A stretch of 64,000 nucleotides of DNA, from assembly GCA_036381175.1 (NCBI GenBank), contig DASVDI010000019.1, forward strand, positions 8,098 to 72,097. Direction: 5' to 3'. Below, piece by piece: positions 16,459 through 25,424 of this stretch. This DNA comes from JAJUFS01 sp036381175. Lineage in GTDB: Bacteria; Pseudomonadota; Gammaproteobacteria; Natronospirales; JAJUFS01. The notes under the pieces are model-generated. The model ran no database searches. It saw only the letters and a list, made by a program, of their open reading frames with translations, and was not told the DNA's origin. Position 1 is the first letter of the stretch; the number at the start of each line of letters is the position of its first letter. The position numbers were made by a program, and so were the translations under genes.

Positions 16459-18828
16459 TTGGACAACTACGTAATCCGGTTCGAAGAGCTTGGCATGAAC
16501 GATGTCGAGCGCGTCGGCGGCAAGAACGCCTCGCTGGGCGAAATGATCGCCAACCTCGCCAATGCCGGCGTGAAAGTGCCCGGCGGCTTCGCCACCACCG
16601 CCCAGGCCTACCGCGATTTCCTCAAGCATGAGGGCCTGGCAGACCGGATCAACGGCGCGCTGGATGCGCTCGACGTGGACGACATCCGCAAGCTCGCCGC
16701 CACCGGCAAGCAGATCCGCGAGTGGATCATGGCGACGCCCTTCCCCGCGAAGCTTCGTGAAGACGTCGCACACGCCTACGAGATACTTGTGAAAGAGTCC
16801 GGGCAGGAAGCCTCCTTCGCCGTACGGTCGTCTGCAACCGCGGAAGATCTGCCGGACGCCTCCTTCGCAGGCCAGCAGGAAACGTTCCTGAATATCAAAG
16901 GCTTGGACAATATTATTGAAGCGATGCACGAAGTATTTGCCTCGCTGTTCAACGACCGCGCCATCGCCTACCGCGTTCACCAGGGCTTCGATCACAGCCT
17001 GGTCGCGCTTTCGGCCGGCGTGCAGCGCATGGTGCGCTCGGACATCGGCGCCTCGGGCGTGATGTTCACGCTGGACACCGAATCCGGCTTCCGCGACGCG
17101 GTGTTCATCACCTCCGCCTACGGTCTCGGCGAGACCGTCGTGCAGGGTGCGGTGAATCCGGACGAATTCTACGTCTACAAACCCTCACTTGCGGCAGATC
17201 GGGAAGCTATCCTGCGCCGCAGTCTCGGCGGCAAGGCCATCCAGATGGTGTATTCCGGCGAGGCGGGCCACAGCCGCTCGACGAAGACCATCGAAGTTGC
17301 CGAAGCGGACCGCGTTCGTTTCTCCCTGAATGACGCCGAAATCCACGCGCTGGCGAAACAGGCGGTCATCATCGAGCAGCATTACGGCCGCCCGATGGAC
17401 ATCGAATGGGGCAAGGACGGCAACGACGGCGAGCTGTACGTACTGCAGGCGCGCCCGGAAACCGTGCAAAGCCGTGCCGGCCAGGTGATCGAACGCTACA
17501 ACCTCAAAGGCAAAGGTGACGTGCTCGCCGAAGGCCGCGCCATTGGCCAACGCATCGGCGCGGGTACCGCGAAGGTGCTGAGCACGATCGCGGACATGCA
17601 CCGCGTCGAGCCCGGTGACGTGCTGGTCACCGACATGACCGATCCCGACTGGGAGCCGATCATGAAACGCGCTTCCGCCATCGTCACCAATCGCGGCGGG
17701 CGCACCTGTCATGCCGCGATCATCGCGCGCGAACTCGGCATTCCGGCCGTGGTCGGTTGCGGCGATGCGACCGAGCGGGTGAAGGACGGCGTGGATGTCA
17801 CCATCTCCTGCGCCGAGGGCGACACCGGTTACATCTACAACGGCAAGCTCGATTTCGAGAAAAAGGAAATCGCGCTCGACAACATGCCCGACATTCCGCT
17901 CAAGGTGATGATGAACGTCGCGAATCCCGATCGCGCGTTCAGCTTCGCGGCCCTGCCCCATCGCGGCATCGGTCTCGCGCGCCTGGAGTTCATCATCAAT
18001 GTGATGATCGGCGTGCATCCGAAGGCGCTGCTGAATTTCGATCGCATGGCGCCGGAAATCCAGAAGGAAATCCGCCGGCACATGGCGGGTTATGCCGATC
18101 CGGTTTCGTTCTACGTCGACAAGCTTGCCGAAGGCATTGCGACGCTTGCGGCGGCTTTTGCGCCGGAGCCGGTGATCGTACGCATGTCGGATTTCAAGAC
18201 GAACGAATACGCGAACCTGCTCGGTGGCAAGGAGTTCGAACCGCACGAGGAAAACCCGATGATCGGCTGGCGCGGCGCTTCGCGTTACGTGTCGGAAAAT
18301 TTCCGCGACTGCTTCGAACTGGAATGCCGCGCGCTGAAGAAAGTTCGCGACGATATGGGCCTTGCGAACGTGCAGGTCATGATTCCGTTCGTGCGCACCG
18401 TTGATGAAGGCCGGCAGGTCGTCGAGTTGCTGGAAGCCAACGGCCTCAAGCGCGGCGAAAACGGTTTGAAACTCATCATGATGTGCGAGCTGCCATCGAA
18501 CGCGCTGCTCGCCGATGAATTCCTGGAATACTTCGATGGGTTCTCCATCGGGTCGAACGATCTGACGCAGCTCACGCTCGGCCTCGATCGCGATTCCGGT
18601 CTGATCGCGCAACTCTTCGACGAGCGCAACGATGCCGTGAAGAAATTGTTGTCGATGGCGATCCAGGCCTGCCGCAAGCACGGCAAGTACATCGGCATCT
18701 GCGGCCAGGGCCCGTCGGATCATCCCGATCTCGCGGAGTGGCTGCTGCAGCAAGGCATCGAATCGGTGTCGTTGAATCCGGATACGGTCGTCGAAACCTG
18801 GTTGTATCTGGCGGGCCAGAAAGTCTGA
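16459..18828 (+). CDS. ppsA: Phosphoenolpyruvate synthase
   Basis: PpsA converts pyruvate and ATP to PEP, AMP and phosphate for gluconeogenesis. The start is read as TTG at 16459: AAGGGGG lies seven bases upstream and LDNYVIRFEELGMNDVERVG aligns with the family N-terminus, giving 789 residues (E. coli 792). The order is the ATP-grasp domain (RSSATAEDLPDASFAGQQE), the swivelling phospho-His domain with His418 in GGRTCHAAIIAR, and the PEP-binding TIM barrel with Cys748 in GICGQGPSD. Thr416, two residues before His418, is the likely PpsR target by family analogy. The rare TTG start may lower expression. Confidence 0.96.
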   Translation: MDNYVIRFEELGMNDVERVGGKNASLGEMIANLANAGVKVPGGFATTAQAYRDFLKHEGLADRINGALDALDVDDIRKLAATGKQIREWIMATPFPAKLREDVAHAYEILVKESGQEASFAVRSSATAEDLPDASFAGQQETFLNIKGLDNIIEAMHEVFASLFNDRAIAYRVHQGFDHSLVALSAGVQRMVRSDIGASGVMFTLDTESGFRDAVFITSAYGLGETVVQGAVNPDEFYVYKPSLAADREAILRRSLGGKAIQMVYSGEAGHSRSTKTIEVAEADRVRFSLNDAEIHALAKQAVIIEQHYGRPMDIEWGKDGNDGELYVLQARPETVQSRAGQVIERYNLKGKGDVLAEGRAIGQRIGAGTAKVLSTIADMHRVEPGDVLVTDMTDPDWEPIMKRASAIVTNRGGRTCHAAIIARELGIPAVVGCGDATERVKDGVDVTISCAEGDTGYIYNGKLDFEKKEIALDNMPDIPLKVMMNVANPDRAFSFAALPHRGIGLARLEFIINVMIGVHPKALLNFDRMAPEIQKEIRRHMAGYADPVSFYVDKLAEGIATLAAAFAPEPVIVRMSDFKTNEYANLLGGKEFEPHEENPMIGWRGASRYVSENFRDCFELECRALKKVRDDMGLANVQVMIPFVRTVDEGRQVVELLEANGLKRGENGLKLIMMCELPSNALLADEFLEYFDGFSIGSNDLTQLTLGLDRDSGLIAQLFDERNDAVKKLLSMAIQACRKHGKYIGICGQGPSDHPDLAEWLLQQGIESVSLNPDTVVETWLYLAGQKV

Positions 18829-18832
18829 CAGT

Positions 18833-18939
18833 GCGTAGCCCGGATGAAGCGTAGCGGAATCCGGGGCGACAGCCCTGCATGAATCCGCGCACGATCCCGG
18901 ATTCCGGCTTGCTCCGCGACGCCTGCATCCGGGCTACGC
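18833..18939. repeat. Nested palindromic repeat (GTAGCCCGGATG type)
   Basis: The outer arms GCGTAGCCCGGATG (18833-18846) and CATCCGGGCTACGC (18926-18939) are perfect complements. Inner arms CGGAATCCGGG and CCCGGATTCCGG nest inside them. The element starts four bases after the ppsA stop codon and could cap its mRNA. Similar GTAGCCCGGATGAAGCG repeats are common between genes in many proteobacteria. Confidence 0.75.
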
Positions 18940-18958
18940 AAGCCTGATCCATCTTTCA

Positions 18959-18992
18959 CAAAAAAACCGCTCCGCGTTTCCGCGGAGCGGTT
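18959..18992 (-). terminator. Intrinsic terminator of the large lipoprotein gene
   Basis: AACCGCTCCGCG and CGCGGAGCGGTT form a 12-bp stem with a TTTC loop. On the minus strand it is followed by a T-run, placing it about 80 bases beyond the stop codon of the gene at 19070. It may also stop read-through from ppsA. Confidence 0.75.
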
Positions 18993-19069
18993 CCGGTAAC
19001 TCCCTTCACCCCGCCGGCGCGTCCTTGCGCCGGCTCCTCATCCATTACCGGTATGCTGATGCGAACGAA

Positions 19070-21079
19070 TCAGTAGCGCCGGCCGATCAGTCTTTCATCC
19101 ATCAGGCCGCGCACAAGGTCGCCCCGAACAGGACCGGTGTTCATGGATGGCTTGGCGACACCCGTGCTCGTTGAAACCGGCGTCAGCCAGCGGTTGAACC
19201 CGTGCCGGTAGGTCACGTCGCCGCGGAAACCGCCTGTTGTATTCGCTCCGTCATACGCCCATTCCTGGTCCACTTCGAGCATGAACACGCGACCGCTTTC
19301 ATCTTCGGAGAGCACGCGCCAGGAACTGGAATAGACATGAAAACAATCGCCGACGACTGTGCCGTCGCAACTAACGACGGGACCGTTGGCATCAACCCAG
19401 GAAATGACTTCAAACATTCCTGCGGCGTGCTCCACCAGCTCCTCGACAAACGGACCGGAATAGATAACACCGGCTTCGTCACGATACTGTGCGGCAGCCG
19501 TGGCATGTGACGAATCCAGCACATACTCCAGGCCGACAAGATCCGTGTACTTCCACGTTCCATCCACGGCAGATCCTGTCACGCTTGCGGCGAATGAGGA
19601 ATCGACCTCCGCTGCAAACGTGGGAACAGCGTAAGTTTCGCCGCCGGCGGTGTTCAGCACGAACATGGCGTCAATGGCCATATCGCCTTCGTCCCGCAGG
19701 CCGTAAACATCGAGTTTGTCGCCATTCGCGAATACGATGTTTACAACGCCGGTCTCGGCATCGATCGCCCAGTCAAACGTACCGCCGGATTCCCGCGAGC
19801 CGGTGTGATCCGCATTGAAGGTCAGCAGCCCGGTCTCGTACTCGGCGCCGAAATCCACAGGGTTTGGCGTGGACAAGGGCACGCTCCACGTACCGACGAC
19901 ATCCGCATCCACATACGTGTCCAGCGCACCGGGCGCCATGCCAAGACGGTTGTAGGTACTGTCCCAATCCAGTGTTTCGCCGAAACTGAGATATTCGATC
20001 GTGCCGATATGGCGAACGGTGATGGAATCCACCTCGGCGCCATCCGAGATCAGCCGGAGCTGCATGTCCGTGGTGCTCAGGTAGCAGCTGTCGTCAGTAT
20101 CGGTCGCTTCGTGATAGCAGCTGACCCGGGTGACCAGCGGCTCGGTAATGTCAATCGCAAGCTCACCGTTCTCGCCGATGCTCCAGTTCATCGGCGATGA
20201 CTGGGACGAGCCATTGCCGTAAACGTGGCCGGTTCCGTCTTCCTTCATTTCAAGGTAGAAGCCGCGGTTGGCGTACATGTAATGGCCGACGCGGTTGATG
20301 AAATAAAGGTTCGGCACCTCACCCGCCTCGAACGACGGCAGCAGGTCCGGGTCGTTGAGAATCGCGTTCAGCGTGTCAGCAAACAGGTTCGCATCCTTTT
20401 CGGCGGCGGCGTCGATCACCGCATCGATGGAGGCGTCCTTCTGAACCAGGTCATACGTTGATTCCACGCCTTCCGGCAGCGGAATATCCGCATCGATGAC
20501 CAGCTTGATGACCGTGGCCAGTTCCAGCATCGCGTCGGTATCGACGGATTTCTCCAGCTCGGTGAGCGCTTCGTCATCCGCCGGCGGCTCGCCGCCGTTG
20601 GCCTCGATCATCAGCACCGCTTTTGCCGTCGAGATGTTGGTGACATCGACCGCGCCGCTTTCCGAGGAATCCAGCACGCCGTCATCGCCCGCCGCCGCGG
20701 CAAGCGCGCCGAAGGTGCCGGCAATGCTGACCAGCTCCGCTTCTTCCTGGCCTTCACCGCCGTTGACGACGATGGTGATCATCGCATCCGGATCCAGGCT
20801 GGCGATTTCCAGCTCGAACACGCCTTCTTCATTGGTCGTGGCCGTGTAGGTCTCTTCGCCGATGGTGACCGTCACGGTCGCGTTCGCCAGCGGGCCGTCG
20901 TAAGCCTTCGCGCTGAGTGTGAGCAATTCCGGTTCCGGACCGTCGTCCGCGGGATCGGGATCGCCGCCGCCGGTGGCAGCACCGCCGCCGCTTCCGCCAC
21001 AGGCGGCGAGCGCGATCATCGTCAGAAGCGACAGCAAAAGCGCCGCCGGTTTCACCGTTTTCCTTTCATAAACGTTCAT
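19070..21079 (-). CDS. Large secreted lipoprotein of unknown function
   Basis: The 669-residue product has a lipoprotein signal ending LAAC (Cys27), then a flexible Gly/Asp/Pro linker (GGSGGGAATGGGDPDPADDG). A beta-rich segment at about residues 53-110 (TVTVTIGEETYTATTNEEGVF) resembles carboxypeptidase-regulatory or bacterial Ig-like folds. The remainder is acidic, with repeated aromatic beta motifs, and is not recognised. It is likely anchored in the outer membrane. It diverges from the LuxR-type regulator, and an inverted repeat (21106-21135) lies between them, so regulation by that neighbour is plausible but inferred. Confidence 0.7.
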   Translation of the reverse strand: MNVYERKTVKPAALLLSLLTMIALAACGGSGGGAATGGGDPDPADDGPEPELLTLSAKAYDGPLANATVTVTIGEETYTATTNEEGVFELEIASLDPDAMITIVVNGGEGQEEAELVSIAGTFGALAAAAGDDGVLDSSESGAVDVTNISTAKAVLMIEANGGEPPADDEALTELEKSVDTDAMLELATVIKLVIDADIPLPEGVESTYDLVQKDASIDAVIDAAAEKDANLFADTLNAILNDPDLLPSFEAGEVPNLYFINRVGHYMYANRGFYLEMKEDGTGHVYGNGSSQSSPMNWSIGENGELAIDITEPLVTRVSCYHEATDTDDSCYLSTTDMQLRLISDGAEVDSITVRHIGTIEYLSFGETLDWDSTYNRLGMAPGALDTYVDADVVGTWSVPLSTPNPVDFGAEYETGLLTFNADHTGSRESGGTFDWAIDAETGVVNIVFANGDKLDVYGLRDEGDMAIDAMFVLNTAGGETYAVPTFAAEVDSSFAASVTGSAVDGTWKYTDLVGLEYVLDSSHATAAAQYRDEAGVIYSGPFVEELVEHAAGMFEVISWVDANGPVVSCDGTVVGDCFHVYSSSWRVLSEDESGRVFMLEVDQEWAYDGANTTGGFRGDVTYRHGFNRWLTPVSTSTGVAKPSMNTGPVRGDLVRGLMDERLIGRRY

Positions 21080-21105
21080 GAGACAACCCCCTGCTTTGCA
21101 ATATT

Positions 21106-21135
21106 GGGACTCCGCGATTTGTCATAAGGAGTCCC
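21106..21135. promoter_or_regulatory. Inverted repeat between the lipoprotein and LuxR-type genes
   Basis: GGGACTCC (21106-21113) and GGAGTCCC (21128-21135) are perfect 8-bp arms with centres 22 bases apart, two helical turns. They lie 27-56 bases upstream of the lipoprotein start in the divergent spacer. The geometry suits a dimeric DNA-binding protein. Confidence 0.4.
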
Positions 21136-21278
21136 ATGTCGCCCGAGTTTCCACAAGACGGGAGGGCTGGCGCATCCCCAAAATTGGGTAAGGAAGGACT
21201 TTCCTGTCGCCGCAGGGCTCGGCATACTCTCGTGAACCAGCAAATGTTCAATGCCGGAACAGGTTCGGGGGGAACCGC

Positions 21279-22403
21279 ATGATTCGCGATGACGAGCACT
21301 GGCTGGCATTGACCGAAGCGTTTTATTCCGCGGCACTTGATGAACAAAGCTGGTATTCGGCGCTCGAAGGACTGGCCGCCGCCACCGGTTCCCGGTCTGG
21401 CCAGCTCATCGGCCTCGGCGCGGATGCCCTCTCTTTCAACATCCTCACCGCCATCGACCCCGCCATGCTCCAGGATCCCGCGGCCGCGGATGCCGGCGAT
21501 CCCGGCATCAATCCCCGCGTCGCGGCGGGCATTGCCGCACCCGCCCTCACGACCCTGACGGAGGCCGACTTTGCGTTCCCGGAGGAATACACGAGCGCGC
21601 CGCGTCACCGGGAATTCGAGAATTTCATGCGCCGCATCGACCGCCCTTACATCTGTCTCTCGGCGCTGGAGCGGCAGCCCGATCGCGTGATTGGCCTGGC
21701 CGTCAATCGCTCGAAAAGCGAAGGCCGCATCACCCATTCCCAGCGCGAAATCTTCACCTCGCTGGCACCCCATGCCCGCGCCGCCGTACGCATGCAACTC
21801 GCGCTGGAAGGACAAGGCGCGAAGCTGCTCGCGGACGCGATGGACGCGTTGTCCATTCCCGCCTTCATCTGCGATCACACGGGATGCGTGCAGGCATTCA
21901 CCCCGGCGGCGGAACGGATTGCCAGCGAGGAACGCGGCGTGCAACTTCGCCAGGGGCGCCTGGTCGCCGCGCACGCGGAAGACAGCCGAACGCTGGGCGC
22001 CGCCATTGCCGCCGCGTCGCGCGTCCGAATGACGCCGGCCCCGCCAGCGATGCAAACCGTCATCGTGCGCGATCGCCACCTGAAGACACCGTCGCTGGTT
22101 CTTGATGTCATGACGTTGCCGAAAAGCACCCACGCATTTCACTTCACGCCCGGGGTTCTCGTGATTGGGCGCGGCGAACAGCACGGCACCGAGCGCAAGG
22201 CGGCGATTCTCCAGGCCGCCTATGCACTGACGCCAGCGGAAACTGCGGTGGCGCTGCAAATTGCCTGCGGGAAAACCATTGATGTCATTGCCGCCGGTCG
22301 CGGCGTTTCCGCCGGCACGGTCCGCAGCCAGATCAAGGCGATCCTTGCGAAGCTCGGCGTTCACCGGCAGATCGAACTCGTCGCGCGCCTCAACACCTTG
22401 TAA
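21279..22403 (+). CDS. LuxR-type transcriptional regulator
   Basis: The 374-residue regulator ends in a LuxR/FixJ-type helix-turn-helix (LTPAETAVALQIACGKTIDV ... VSAGTVRSQIKAILAKLGVH, about residues 312-365). The N-terminal 190 residues look like a sensory module with a GAF-like character, and residues about 195-290 resemble a PAS fold (LSIPAFICDHTGCVQAFTPAAERI). There is no receiver domain, so it probably senses a ligand and is not phosphorylated. It is divergent from the large lipoprotein, the obvious candidate target. The ligand is unknown. Confidence 0.8.
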   Translation: MIRDDEHWLALTEAFYSAALDEQSWYSALEGLAAATGSRSGQLIGLGADALSFNILTAIDPAMLQDPAAADAGDPGINPRVAAGIAAPALTTLTEADFAFPEEYTSAPRHREFENFMRRIDRPYICLSALERQPDRVIGLAVNRSKSEGRITHSQREIFTSLAPHARAAVRMQLALEGQGAKLLADAMDALSIPAFICDHTGCVQAFTPAAERIASEERGVQLRQGRLVAAHAEDSRTLGAAIAAASRVRMTPAPPAMQTVIVRDRHLKTPSLVLDVMTLPKSTHAFHFTPGVLVIGRGEQHGTERKAAILQAAYALTPAETAVALQIACGKTIDVIAAGRGVSAGTVRSQIKAILAKLGVHRQIELVARLNTL

Positions 22404-22525
22404 GGACGCCAGCCGTCCTTCCTTCCCCTCGCGTGGGTAGTTGCCAATGGGCGAATTGCCCGTCTTTTCCTGTGGCGGGAACGCGTGCTGGAATGGACGA
22501 CGTTCGCAGTCCGCCAGGAGGCATC

Positions 22526-22912
22526 ATGAAGACCCAGATTTTCCTGTCCCGCCGTGGCGCCTTGATCGTGACGATGGCACTGGCGCTTGCCGCCTGCGCC
22601 TCGACACCGCCGCCGGTCGCATCCCTGGAATCCGCACGCCAGGCCGTCGCGCAGGCGGAACGTGCACGCGCCGCGGACACCGCCGCACTCGAACTCAGCG
22701 AAGCGCGCGACAAGCTCGCCGCGGCGAACAACGCCGTGAAAAACGAAAACATGCTGATCGCGCAACGCCTCGCCGACGAAGCACGCGTGCTCGCCGAGCT
22801 TGCCTTTGCGCGTGCCGAGCGCGCGGACGCGCAACGCGTGAACGCGGAAATCGTCGAAGGCACGGCAATCCTGCGGGAAGAAATACTGCGCCAGGCGGGA
22901 GGTCCGCGATGA
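22526..22912 (+). CDS. DUF4398 lipoprotein
   Basis: The 128-residue product starts five bases after AGGAG and has a lipoprotein signal ending LAAC (Cys24). The mature part is one alanine-rich helical repeat region matching DUF4398 (SARQAVAQAERARAADTAAL ... AKLAAANNAVKNEN-like). Its stop overlaps the ATG of the OmpA-family gene, so the two are translationally coupled. A periplasmic helical spacer anchored in the outer membrane is the likely form; the function is unknown. Confidence 0.75.
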   Translation: MKTQIFLSRRGALIVTMALALAACASTPPPVASLESARQAVAQAERARAADTAALELSEARDKLAAANNAVKNENMLIAQRLADEARVLAELAFARAERADAQRVNAEIVEGTAILREEILRQAGGPR

Positions 22913-23751
22913 ACACGCATGACAGGAAACTGCGCCATGGAATGATCATGGCTTTCGTGCTTTTACTGGGCGCCTGTGCGACATCACCCGAGCAGCCGAG
23001 TGAAGCCGAACGCGCACGCGCGGCGCTGGATGAATTGCAGTCCGATCCCGCGCTCGCAAGTCGCGCGCCGCTTGCCATCCGTGAAGCGGAACTCGCCGTG
23101 ACCGCAGCGGAAGATGCCGAACGCGGTACGGAACTCGCCGCGCATCTTGCGTTCATTGCGGATCGGAAAGTCGATATCGCGCGCGCGCAGGCCGAAACTC
23201 GGCTGTATGTCGATCGGCGCGAAGCCCTGCGCGAGGAACGCGACCGCCTGCGGCTCATGGCGCGCACGCAGGAAGCCGAAGCCGCGCGGCGCGACGCTCG
23301 TCTCGCATCACTGCAGGCGCAGGCAACGCGCGAGGAAGCTGCGCAACTGCGTCGCGAGATTGATGAGCTGAATGCGAAACCGACAGACCAGGGCCTCGTG
23401 CTGACACTCGGCGACGTGCTGTTCGAAACCGGCGAGGCGACCATCAAGGCCGGCGCCCACAATGATCTCGACAGCCTGGCGGATTTTCTTGAGCGCTACG
23501 CGGAACGCGACGTACGCATCGTCGGTCATACCGACAGCGTCGGCGCCGCCGCATTCAACGAGCAGTTGTCGGAACGGCGCGCCGAGGCCGTGAAGTCCTA
23601 TCTTGTTTCGGAAGGCATCCGCGCAAACCGGATCACGACAACAGGACGCGGCGAGACCACACCGATCGCGAGCAACGACACCGCCGGCGGCCGGCAGCTC
23701 AATCGCCGTGTTGAGATCGTCATTGAAAATCCGAGCGTTGCTGGGCGGTAA
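22909..23751 (+). CDS. DUF4398-OmpA family peptidoglycan-associated lipoprotein
   Basis: The 280-residue product starts at the ATG overlapping the preceding stop. The lipoprotein signal ends LGAC (Cys23). Residues about 30-165 are helical, DUF4398-like and coiled-coil; residues about 165-275 form an OmpA C-terminal domain (LGDVLFETGEATIKAGAHND, VRIVGHTDSVGAAAFNEQLS, NRRVEIVIENP). OmpA domains bind diaminopimelate-containing peptidoglycan, so the protein should tie the outer membrane to the cell wall. The longer frame upstream is out of register with the preceding gene and was discarded. Confidence 0.85.
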   Translation: MNTHDRKLRHGMIMAFVLLLGACATSPEQPSEAERARAALDELQSDPALASRAPLAIREAELAVTAAEDAERGTELAAHLAFIADRKVDIARAQAETRLYVDRREALREERDRLRLMARTQEAEAARRDARLASLQAQATREEAAQLRREIDELNAKPTDQGLVLTLGDVLFETGEATIKAGAHNDLDSLADFLERYAERDVRIVGHTDSVGAAAFNEQLSERRAEAVKSYLVSEGIRANRITTTGRGETTPIASNDTAGGRQLNRRVEIVIENPSVAGR

Positions 23752-23784
23752 GGAAGAAAGAGCAATGGATGTCGTCTTGGAACG

Positions 23785-23853
23785 GCGGATTACGGCTACG
23801 CGTAATCCGCAATCGCAGCGGGTGTAGGGCGGATTAGCGCAGCGTAGTCCGCC
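23785..23853. repeat. Palindromic repeat pair (GGCGGATTACG type)
   Basis: GCGGATTACG-GCTACG-CGTAATCCGC (23785-23810) is a perfect 10-bp hairpin. A related GGCGGATTA-GCGCAGCG-TAGTCCGCC (23828-23853) follows with one mismatch. They fill the convergent gap between the OmpA-family gene and ndh. Confidence 0.7.
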
Positions 23854-23884
23854 ATTTCCGATGGCTTTCGCATTCACCGGGATT

Positions 23885-25168
23885 CTACTTGTCCCCGTAA
23901 AACCGCCACCCCTTCCCCAGAATCAAGCGCATGTTCCGCCGCCGCGTGAAATACGCCCACGCCCACTGCAGCATCACGAACACGCGGTTGTGAAATCCGG
24001 TCAGGTAATAAATATGAATGAACACCCACGCGAGCCATGCGGGATACCCGCCGAGGCGAAGCCGTCCAATTTCGGCGATCGCCTTGTTGTGACCGATCGT
24101 CGCCATCGAACCCTTGTCGTGATAGCGAAAATGTTTGCGTGAAGCAGCGCCGCGCAGCTCTCTGCGCAACAACTTTCCGATGAAAACGCCTTCCTGCAAG
24201 GCCACGCCGCCAACGCCGGGCAACGGCTCACCATCCTCATTCGCGACGTGCGCGAGATCGCCGGCGACAAAAATCTCCGGATGCCCCGGCACACTCAGGT
24301 CCGGTTCGACCACCACGCGACCGCCGCGATCACAAGCCACACCCAACTGACGCCCCAGCGAAGACGGCGCCACGCCCGCCGCCCACAACACCGTGCTCGC
24401 GGCGATCCGTTCATCGCCTGCGCGGACGCCATCGGCGTCAATCTCCGTGACCATCGTATTCAAGCGGACTTCCACGCCCAGCGCTTCGAGATCGCGCATC
24501 GCGCGCGCAATCAGATCGGGATGAAAGCCCGCGAGAATCCGGTTACCGCCTTCGAGCAGGATCACGCGCGTGGCGCGCGGATCGATCTTGCGAAACTCCC
24601 GGCGCAATGAATGACGCGCCATCTCGCCGATCGCGCCGGCGAGTTCCACGCCCGTCGGCCCGCCACCGACAATCACGAACGTGAGCGGTTGCGACAAGGC
24701 TTCCGGTGATGCGGCGCGTTCCGCCTTCTCGAACGCAAGCAGCACGCGGCGACGAATTTCCGTCGCCTGCTCCAGCGTTTTCAGGCCGGGCGCGAACGCC
24801 TCCCACTCGTCGTGTCCGAAATACATGTGCCGCGAGCCCGTCGCGAGCACCAGGTAATCGTATTCCAGCAAACCTGCCGTGGTGTGCAAACACCTCGCGT
24901 CAGGATCGACACGCGTAACCTCGCCCATCACCACTTCCACATTCTTCCGCCGGCGAAAAAACGCGCGGATGGGCGTGGCGATATCGGAAGGATTCAGCTC
25001 CGCCATTGAAACCTGGTAAAGCAGCGGCTGGAAAAGATGATGATTGGTGCGATCGATGATTGTCAGGCGAACCTTGCGCTCGCGGGCCAGCACCTTCGCC
25101 GCATTCAACCCCGCAAAACCGGCACCGGCGATGACGACGTGGAGAACGGAATCGTGCTTCGATTTCAT
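23885..25168 (-). CDS. ndh: Type II NADH dehydrogenase
   Basis: The 427-residue flavoprotein has an N-terminal FAD Rossmann motif (VVIAGAGFAGLNAAKVL) and a second NAD(H) dinucleotide fold (FVIVGGGPTGVELAGAIGEM, about residues 160-180). A conserved C-terminal FAD contact (VFVAGDLAHV) follows. The C-terminal segment (LAWVFIHIYYLTGFHNRVFV) is an amphipathic membrane-binding region. NDH-2 enzymes pass electrons from NADH to quinone without pumping protons. The ATG at 25168 was chosen over an upstream TTG; no strong ribosome-binding site decides it. Confidence 0.88.
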   Translation of the reverse strand: MKSKHDSVLHVVIAGAGFAGLNAAKVLARERKVRLTIIDRTNHHLFQPLLYQVSMAELNPSDIATPIRAFFRRRKNVEVVMGEVTRVDPDARCLHTTAGLLEYDYLVLATGSRHMYFGHDEWEAFAPGLKTLEQATEIRRRVLLAFEKAERAASPEALSQPLTFVIVGGGPTGVELAGAIGEMARHSLRREFRKIDPRATRVILLEGGNRILAGFHPDLIARAMRDLEALGVEVRLNTMVTEIDADGVRAGDERIAASTVLWAAGVAPSSLGRQLGVACDRGGRVVVEPDLSVPGHPEIFVAGDLAHVANEDGEPLPGVGGVALQEGVFIGKLLRRELRGAASRKHFRYHDKGSMATIGHNKAIAEIGRLRLGGYPAWLAWVFIHIYYLTGFHNRVFVMLQWAWAYFTRRRNMRLILGKGWRFYGDK

Positions 25169-25247
25169 GGCAGACAAGGATGACGGATGCGCTTTCGCTC
25201 GTCCACTCGTTGGATTGTCCTTCGAGTGTCGCCGACAACCGGACCCT

Positions 25248-25424
25248 TCACCCGTTCTTCACTTCGACAACGCTCAGGATGACGCCCCTGGCGCCGGCGT
25301 TTCGAAGCTTGTGCCACTTCTCGTTGAGCGCGAGTTCCGCTGCCTGGCGCGTTTTGAATTGCAACGCCTTTGCCAACGATGACCACTGCCCGCGCTTTCC
25401 GAGATAAACGGATTTATCTCGCAT
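25248..25424 (-). CDS. Small hypothetical protein
   Basis: From the ATG at 25424 the product has 58 residues (MRDKSVYLGKRGQWSSLAKA ...). Its pattern, a strand followed by W-x5-A-x2-F-x-T-x3-A, looks like a compact KOW- or DUF-type small domain, but I cannot name a family. The same frame stays open upstream to 25709 and reads like protein there too (WPNPRWYVLHQVVRIKRGQF), so the true start may lie upstream with a non-ATG codon. The region is less GC-rich than its neighbours. Confidence 0.4.
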   Translation of the reverse strand: MRDKSVYLGKRGQWSSLAKALQFKTRQAAELALNEKWHKLRNAGARGVILSVVEVKNG

